DNA of 64,000 nucleotides from contig NC_016132.3 of the NCBI RefSeq assembly GCF_000005505.3, positions 11,832,501 to 11,896,500 on the forward strand, read 5' to 3'. The first letter of the stretch is position 1; each line of letters begins with the position of its first letter. Origin of the DNA: Brachypodium distachyon (lineage: Eukaryota > Streptophyta > Magnoliopsida > Poales > Poaceae). Under the pieces are notes generated by a model. That model was not told the origin of the DNA and ran no database searches. It was given only the letters and a program-made list of their open reading frames with translations. A program made the translations under genes and the position numbers. Positions 59,404 through 64,000 of the stretch are shown here, piece after piece.

Positions 59404-59650
59404 GGCCTTGTTTAGTACCGGTGTTTTTGTAGTGTTTCTAGATATTATCCACTCCACGTTAAAAATCACTAGAAATTACAAATGAATGTTTGGTTGGAAG
59501 GGATAAGAAGGGAATATCCCTAGTTCCCCGCACAAAACATCCCATTTTTGTATCAAATAAAAACACTTCTTATGTTTTGGTTTTGAAAAATAAAATACTA
59601 GTGTTTTGTGGTGGAATGGGGTTAACGAGAGTTTTTGGAGCCCTAACTAG
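59404..59650. mobile_element. Possible Tourist-like element (left end only clear)
   Basis: GGCCTTGTTTAGTACCGGTG is a familiar Tourist/Harbinger-type terminus. A matching right end is not obvious before the next element starts near 59655. Confidence 0.3.
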
Positions 59651-59654
59651 TTTA

Positions 59655-60710
59655 AGGTCTCCTTGATTCACAGGATTGGAAAAAAAATGGGAATAGAAAA
59701 AATGGAGGATTGCAATGTCATGTCTACTTGATTCTTATAGCATTTTGTTTGCTTGCACCAAATGATCTCTACCAAGAGGTTGGAGTGGATGGAAAAATTT
59801 CTATAAATGTAGTTCAATTTTTTTTTGTAAAAGTAGGATCCAGAAGGATCCCAGAACTTTATCCATTAGTAGTGAGCTTAGCACATAGTACAGCATGACC
59901 CTCTAAAGACTGGAAAATACAAACAAGTCCTTGAACTTTGCAAAAAGGACCCAGAACAAGGATGAAGAAAAGCAATCGGGTCCTCAGCCTCCTCTCGGTG
60001 ATCTCCTCGCTATTGTCGGGGACGGCACCACTTGGGATGACGAAGCTGCCATGGCGCTCGTCCATGGCCACCAATCTTAGGATGAACTGCCTCCCATTTA
60101 GCCACTCGGCAGGGAGGAATAAGATTGGCCGCCCTTCGGCCTAAAGACGCAGGAAGCCGGCGGCCATTTACAGGCGCCATAGCTCCTCCGCGATGACTGC
60201 CACTGATGTGCTCGACCACGATCTGAGAACTCCAGCCCGCCGTTTCCTTCTCGCTGGAGAATCACCGCCATGGTGACCACAGCAGCGAGGAGAAACCTAC
60301 TGGATCCCTTGCAGAACAGAGACACCACAAGCTTCGAGCTTATTTCTGAAGCCGGCGACGACCTCCGCAGCAACCGACCGCCGGCCGCCACGAGAATCCC
60401 CACCGCCAAGCGCTGCTCGCCGTTGCTCGACCACGGCCACAACAGACTCCCTAACGGCATAGCGCCACACCCCGGCATCAAGCCGAAATCCCTTAAGGGG
60501 CTACTACCTATAGGGGAGCTCCGAGCACCTCCTCCATCTCCTTCCCAACTGGCAACGCCGCGGCAAGGATCCGGAGTCGGGCCGGGCTCCAGGCTCTTTC
60601 CTGGTCGCTCTTGAAGAATAGTAGAGAGGGGAGAGGAAGAGAAAGAAAGGGGAATAAAAGTGTAGTTCAAATGAATTCTTTGAAAAAATTCCTATAGGAG
60701 CAAAATAAAA
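59655..60710. mobile_element. Possible non-autonomous element with GC-rich cargo
   Basis: The left border GTCTCCTTGATTCACAGGAT resembles a common grass MITE end. On the right, ATTCTTTGAAAAAATTCCTA is like the inverted counterpart. The interior 59980-60610 is GC-rich and open in both strands but shows no domain. Borders and class are uncertain. Confidence 0.25.
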
Positions 60711-60789
60711 TAATTTGAAATTATTGTAAAGGGTATATTTTACCTTGAAACGGATATCTTTGTATTTCTTTACTCATGCAAAAATTGTA

Positions 60790-60856
60790 CTCCCTCCGTC
60801 TCAAAATAAGTGACGTGAATTTGTATAGGTTTATATACAAATCCATGTCACTTATC
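60790..60856. mobile_element. Stowaway-type MITE with lost right end
   Basis: TA plus CTCCCTCCGTCTCAAAATAA opens the element, and ATCCATGTCACTTAT is the inverse of its inner part (ATAAGTGACGTGAAT). The right terminus is then replaced by unrelated sequence. Confidence 0.65.
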
Positions 60857-61359
60857 TCCGTGAGAAGAGAGTGCCAAAAATAGATTGACGCAAGACAGCG
60901 TGTATTAGTTTATGTAATAATGCACATTTTAATTTGCGGAAGAGTGCACGTAGACTAACGAATGGGTTATTCATGCTCAAGATCCTGCGAATCGAAACCA
61001 ACGTAGTCAAAATTCCTAACAATTTCAACCTATAAAATTCTTACGAAGATCTTTTGAATCCTTAGAGCCCAGTTTACTGTATCAGCGGAGAAAAAAAGAC
61101 AGCACCGAAGCAGATGACACCTGGGCGTTTCTAGCCAGTTCCTGTGGCACTTGTATCGGTGGACGGTGGTGAATAATGCATCCACAGTATGAGCCTGTGA
61201 GTGACACGACTGCATGCCCGTCAGCCCGTGTGCGGTGTGCCTGTATTCGCTCAGGGAGGCGGTTCTACCGAGGAGAGACTCCAGCAGTACAAAGCGCCTT
61301 TTCAGATTCTCCAAGCTCTAGCGAGAGAAAGAGAGAGAGAGACGCACATTGCCTCAGTC

Positions 61360-62017
61360 GGTGGAGCGAGCGCTCTGCTTCGACGACATCGACATCCTCC
61401 CTCAAGGTTACGCATCTTCTCATCGATGTCTCCCTCCCCTCCCCTGTCTACTCTTCCTACTTGATCTTATTCAGGTTTTAGAATGTGTAAGTTGCTACAC
61501 TGAATGGCTCTTAAGATTGTCTTTCCGGAAGAAATGTCCGTTCTTTAATCTCTAGTAGTAGTTGGCAGGCATGCAACTGATCCTCGATCAACCTCGCGGG
61601 AGCCATGGTTTCTTTCACATCCTTTCTTTCCCCCTTACTCTTTTTCTGTTGGATGATGCCTTCATTGGGCTTAATATGTCAGGAGAAGCATATGTTTCTT
61701 GTTCTTCTGTTGAATCAAATTCATGCCTTGCCTGTATTTTGGTTATCTTGACATGCTGAAATAGCAGTGCAATCGGATCTGCAGTTTGTAATTGATTGCT
61801 GCATTTTACAACATATTGGTCTTTCAGATTAGAACTTCATATCGATTTCTGAATTTACAGATTTGTTTTTACGCAACAACGAACTCTGTTCATTACCTCT
61901 GTTCTTAGATTGCATTGAACTATCAATACGTGTCTCAGCATACATTCAGCCCAGGCTGTTCAACTGACACCTGTTTAACTGTTGTTGCTACTGCTAGGCC
62001 TGGGAATTGTGTTTACC
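61360..62017 (+). promoter_or_regulatory. Leader and probable 5' UTR intron of the SUVH gene
   Basis: A GA-rich stretch (61321-61341) and a short leader ending CTCAAG|GTTACG (donor near 61408) are followed by AT-rich DNA and an acceptor TACTGCTAG at 61997, 20 bases before the start codon. A 5' UTR intron ahead of a single-exon CDS is common in this gene family. Exact ends are inferred. Confidence 0.45.
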
Positions 62018-63994
62018 ATGGAGAAGTCGAATGTTGAAGCAGAAAATGAAGAGGAGCAACCCCTGGAACCTAAGCCATTACTGTCACTAGCACCGATGTT
62101 CCCTACTCCTAGTGGATATGATGTGGCAACTCAATCAGCCGATCCACCAGTAGTCCATGTCACGCCATTCACGCCCACCGGCTCCTCATCAACTAGACCA
62201 GCTGCAGCTTCGTTTGATCGGCCATTTACACTGTCACCAGTGTCGGTAGCATTACGAACGCCGAGACATGAAGTTGAATTATCGGCTGAATATTTAAAGC
62301 CTTTTCTCAAACAGAAAAAAACAACATCGGCGAAGAGGGTTCGACCGACTAAAGAATCCAGTGAAGACAATATCAACCGGAGGTCGATAAAAAAGAGCCT
62401 GAATGAAAACCTCGTCTCGATCGCATGGCCCTCCTCATTAGACAACCCACGAGAATCAGTAGAAGAACTTCTGATTATGTTCGATTCGCTCCGGCGCCGT
62501 ACGGTACAATTGGATGAAAAGGAGGATACAAGTAGACGGGCTGACATGAAGACGGGCACACTCATGATGAGTAATAACCTGAGAATCAATCATGTCAAGA
62601 CAATAGGGCATGTGCCTGGTGTCAAAATTGGAGACATTTTCTTCTTCAGGATTGAAATGTGCATTGTGGGTTTGCATGCACCAGCCATGGGTGGCATCGA
62701 CTACATGCCTATTAAGGATGTCGGGAAAGACCAGACTCTGGCTGTGTGCATCCTCTCAGCTGGTGGCTACGAGAATGATGAACAAGACACAGACATTTTG
62801 GTGTACACAGGCCAGGGCGGCAACAGCCGAAAAAAGGAGAAACATGACCAGAAGCTTGAGAGAGGTAACCTGGCTCTCATGAACAGCAAAAACAAGAAGA
62901 GTCAGATAAGAGTCGTGCGCAGCACGCGTGACCCTTTCCATCACTCGGACAGAATTTATATATATGATGGGCTCTATAGTATTGAAGATTCATGGATAGA
63001 AAAGGGAAAGAATGGTTTCAAGGTTTTCAAGTACAAGCTGAGAAGGGAAATAGGGCAACCTGATGGAATTTCAGTTTGGAAGATGGCTCAAAAGTGGAAA
63101 GCAAATCCTGCTGCAAGGGAAAATGTTATACAGATGGATTTATCATCAAAGGTTGAGAACTTACCTGTGTGCCTTGTTAACGAAGTTAGCGATGTGAAAA
63201 GACCAATCCACTTCAATTATGCTACTGGGGTGAAGTATTTAATACCACTCAATAGGGAAACACCTGTACAAAATTGCAAGTGTCGCAGTCTGTGCTTGCC
63301 TGGTGACATAAATTGCTCGTGTGCACGACAGAATGGCGGTGATCTTCCATACAGCTCATCTGGACTGCTTGTGAGGCACATTCCGATGCTTTACGAGTGC
63401 TCTTCTAATTGTCAGTGTTCTCAACATTGTCGAAACAGGGTCACACAAAAGGGTATTAGACTAAGTTTTGAGGTTTTCTGGACTGGAGACCGTGGATGGG
63501 GCCTCCGGTCTTGGGACCCTATCCATGCCGGCGCATTTATCTGTGAGTATACTGGTGAAGTTACTGATAAGATGAAGATGAACACAGATGATAAGGAAGA
63601 TGATTACATCTTCCATACGGCATGTCTCAATGATAAGGTTTTAAGATGGAATCTGGGTGCAGAATTACTTGAAGAAACAAGTAGAGATATCGCAACTGAG
63701 AGCCCTAAGCAATTACCTATGGTGATAAGTGCAAAAGATTCAGGCAATGTAGCTCGTTTTCTGAACCATAGTTGTTCCCCGAATCTCCTTTGGCAGGCCG
63801 TACAGTATGACCATGGTGATGATAGCTACCCGCATATTATGTTCTTCGCGATGAAACATATTCCTCCGATGACCGAACTGACCTACGATTATGGTATAAG
63901 AGGGGCTCCTCCTGGCTTTAAGAACAAATTTCCCAAAGCTTGCAAGCTGAAGGCATGCCTCTGTGGATCTATAAACTGTCGAGGTTTCTTGTGA
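62018..63994 (+). CDS. SRA-SET histone-lysine methyltransferase family protein, SUVH1/3 type, 658 aa
   Basis: Nuclear protein that binds methylated DNA through an SRA (YDG) domain and carries a SET domain of the H3K9 type. In Arabidopsis the SUVH1/SUVH3 members act as methyl-DNA readers that support transcription. Start MEKSNVEAENEEEQ at 62018; the frame stays open upstream without an ATG. The domain order is as follows. A low-complexity N-terminus has PLLSLAPMFPTPSGYD. The SRA domain (about 196-345) has GHVPGVKIGDIFFFR and ILSAGGYENDEQDTDILVYT. The Cys-rich pre-SET (about 418-474) is CKCRSLCLPGDINCSC to CSSNCQCSQHCRNR. The SET domain (about 480-630) has RGWGLRS, VARFLNHSCSPNL and LTYDYG. The post-SET is CLCGSINCRG. 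The catalytic-core residues (NHSC, YDYG) are intact. It is complete: the stop lies 6 bases before the window end. I cannot say which SUVH number it is. Confidence 0.93.
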   Translation: MEKSNVEAENEEEQPLEPKPLLSLAPMFPTPSGYDVATQSADPPVVHVTPFTPTGSSSTRPAAASFDRPFTLSPVSVALRTPRHEVELSAEYLKPFLKQKKTTSAKRVRPTKESSEDNINRRSIKKSLNENLVSIAWPSSLDNPRESVEELLIMFDSLRRRTVQLDEKEDTSRRADMKTGTLMMSNNLRINHVKTIGHVPGVKIGDIFFFRIEMCIVGLHAPAMGGIDYMPIKDVGKDQTLAVCILSAGGYENDEQDTDILVYTGQGGNSRKKEKHDQKLERGNLALMNSKNKKSQIRVVRSTRDPFHHSDRIYIYDGLYSIEDSWIEKGKNGFKVFKYKLRREIGQPDGISVWKMAQKWKANPAARENVIQMDLSSKVENLPVCLVNEVSDVKRPIHFNYATGVKYLIPLNRETPVQNCKCRSLCLPGDINCSCARQNGGDLPYSSSGLLVRHIPMLYECSSNCQCSQHCRNRVTQKGIRLSFEVFWTGDRGWGLRSWDPIHAGAFICEYTGEVTDKMKMNTDDKEDDYIFHTACLNDKVLRWNLGAELLEETSRDIATESPKQLPMVISAKDSGNVARFLNHSCSPNLLWQAVQYDHGDDSYPHIMFFAMKHIPPMTELTYDYGIRGAPPGFKNKFPKACKLKACLCGSINCRGFL

Positions 63995-64000
63995 CAAAAA

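Noticed and set aside
60098..60670. 190-codon minus-strand open frame
   Set aside because: Low-complexity composition and no domain. It lies inside a probable mobile element with GC-rich cargo and is open in other frames too.

Overview
This is nuclear DNA from a grass, most likely a member of the Pooideae (Brachypodium or a gene-rich Triticeae region). The protein-coding genes are split by GT-AG introns. The window is full of short Stowaway-type elements with CTCCCTCCGT-like ends and TA flanks, and of Tourist/Harbinger, Mutator-like and L1-type LINE relics. One intronless gene (IPT) has the very GC-rich codon use typical of one class of grass genes. Species assignment is inference from repeat style and gene density (about 7 genes in 64 kb), not from a database search.

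Layout. (1) 1-12.3 kb: a possible 3' end of an unidentified plus-strand gene runs into the convergent minus-strand mevalonate kinase gene (1153-3447, 5 coding exons, 388 aa). Next comes a minus-strand DNAJC25-type ER J-protein gene (5046-9923, 10 coding exons, 299 aa). (2) 12.3-30.6 kb: a plus-strand Agenet/Tudor-like gene (394 aa) whose introns hold a LINE, several MITEs, a Harbinger-like element and tandem repeats. (3) 31.9-38.2 kb: the exon-junction-complex protein Y14 (minus) and a dual-specificity phosphatase of the DsPTP1 type (plus), divergently arranged. (4) 38.2-56 kb: no intact gene, but a repeat graveyard: a long-TIR MULE-like element, a Ty3/gypsy integrase fossil, a LINE broken by an insertion, a Harbinger transposase scrap, and a striking 1.4-kb near-perfect inverted repeat enclosing a plant-mobile-domain-like fragment. 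(5) 56-64 kb: an intronless adenylate isopentenyltransferase gene (cytokinin synthesis) and, ending 6 bases before the window end, an SRA-SET histone methyltransferase-family gene (SUVH1/3 type) uninterrupted in its coding region.

The genes are ordinary single-copy plant housekeeping or regulatory genes with no sign of being an operon or functional cluster. They touch isoprenoid supply (mevalonate kinase, isopentenyltransferase), ER folding, RNA surveillance, phosphatase signalling and chromatin. Exon structures were built by hand from splice sites and reading phase. For all six multi-exon genes that I recognise, and for the Agenet gene, the exon lengths sum to a multiple of three and the joined protein is continuous. 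The least ordinary object is the 51.4-52.8 kb hairpin-forming element.
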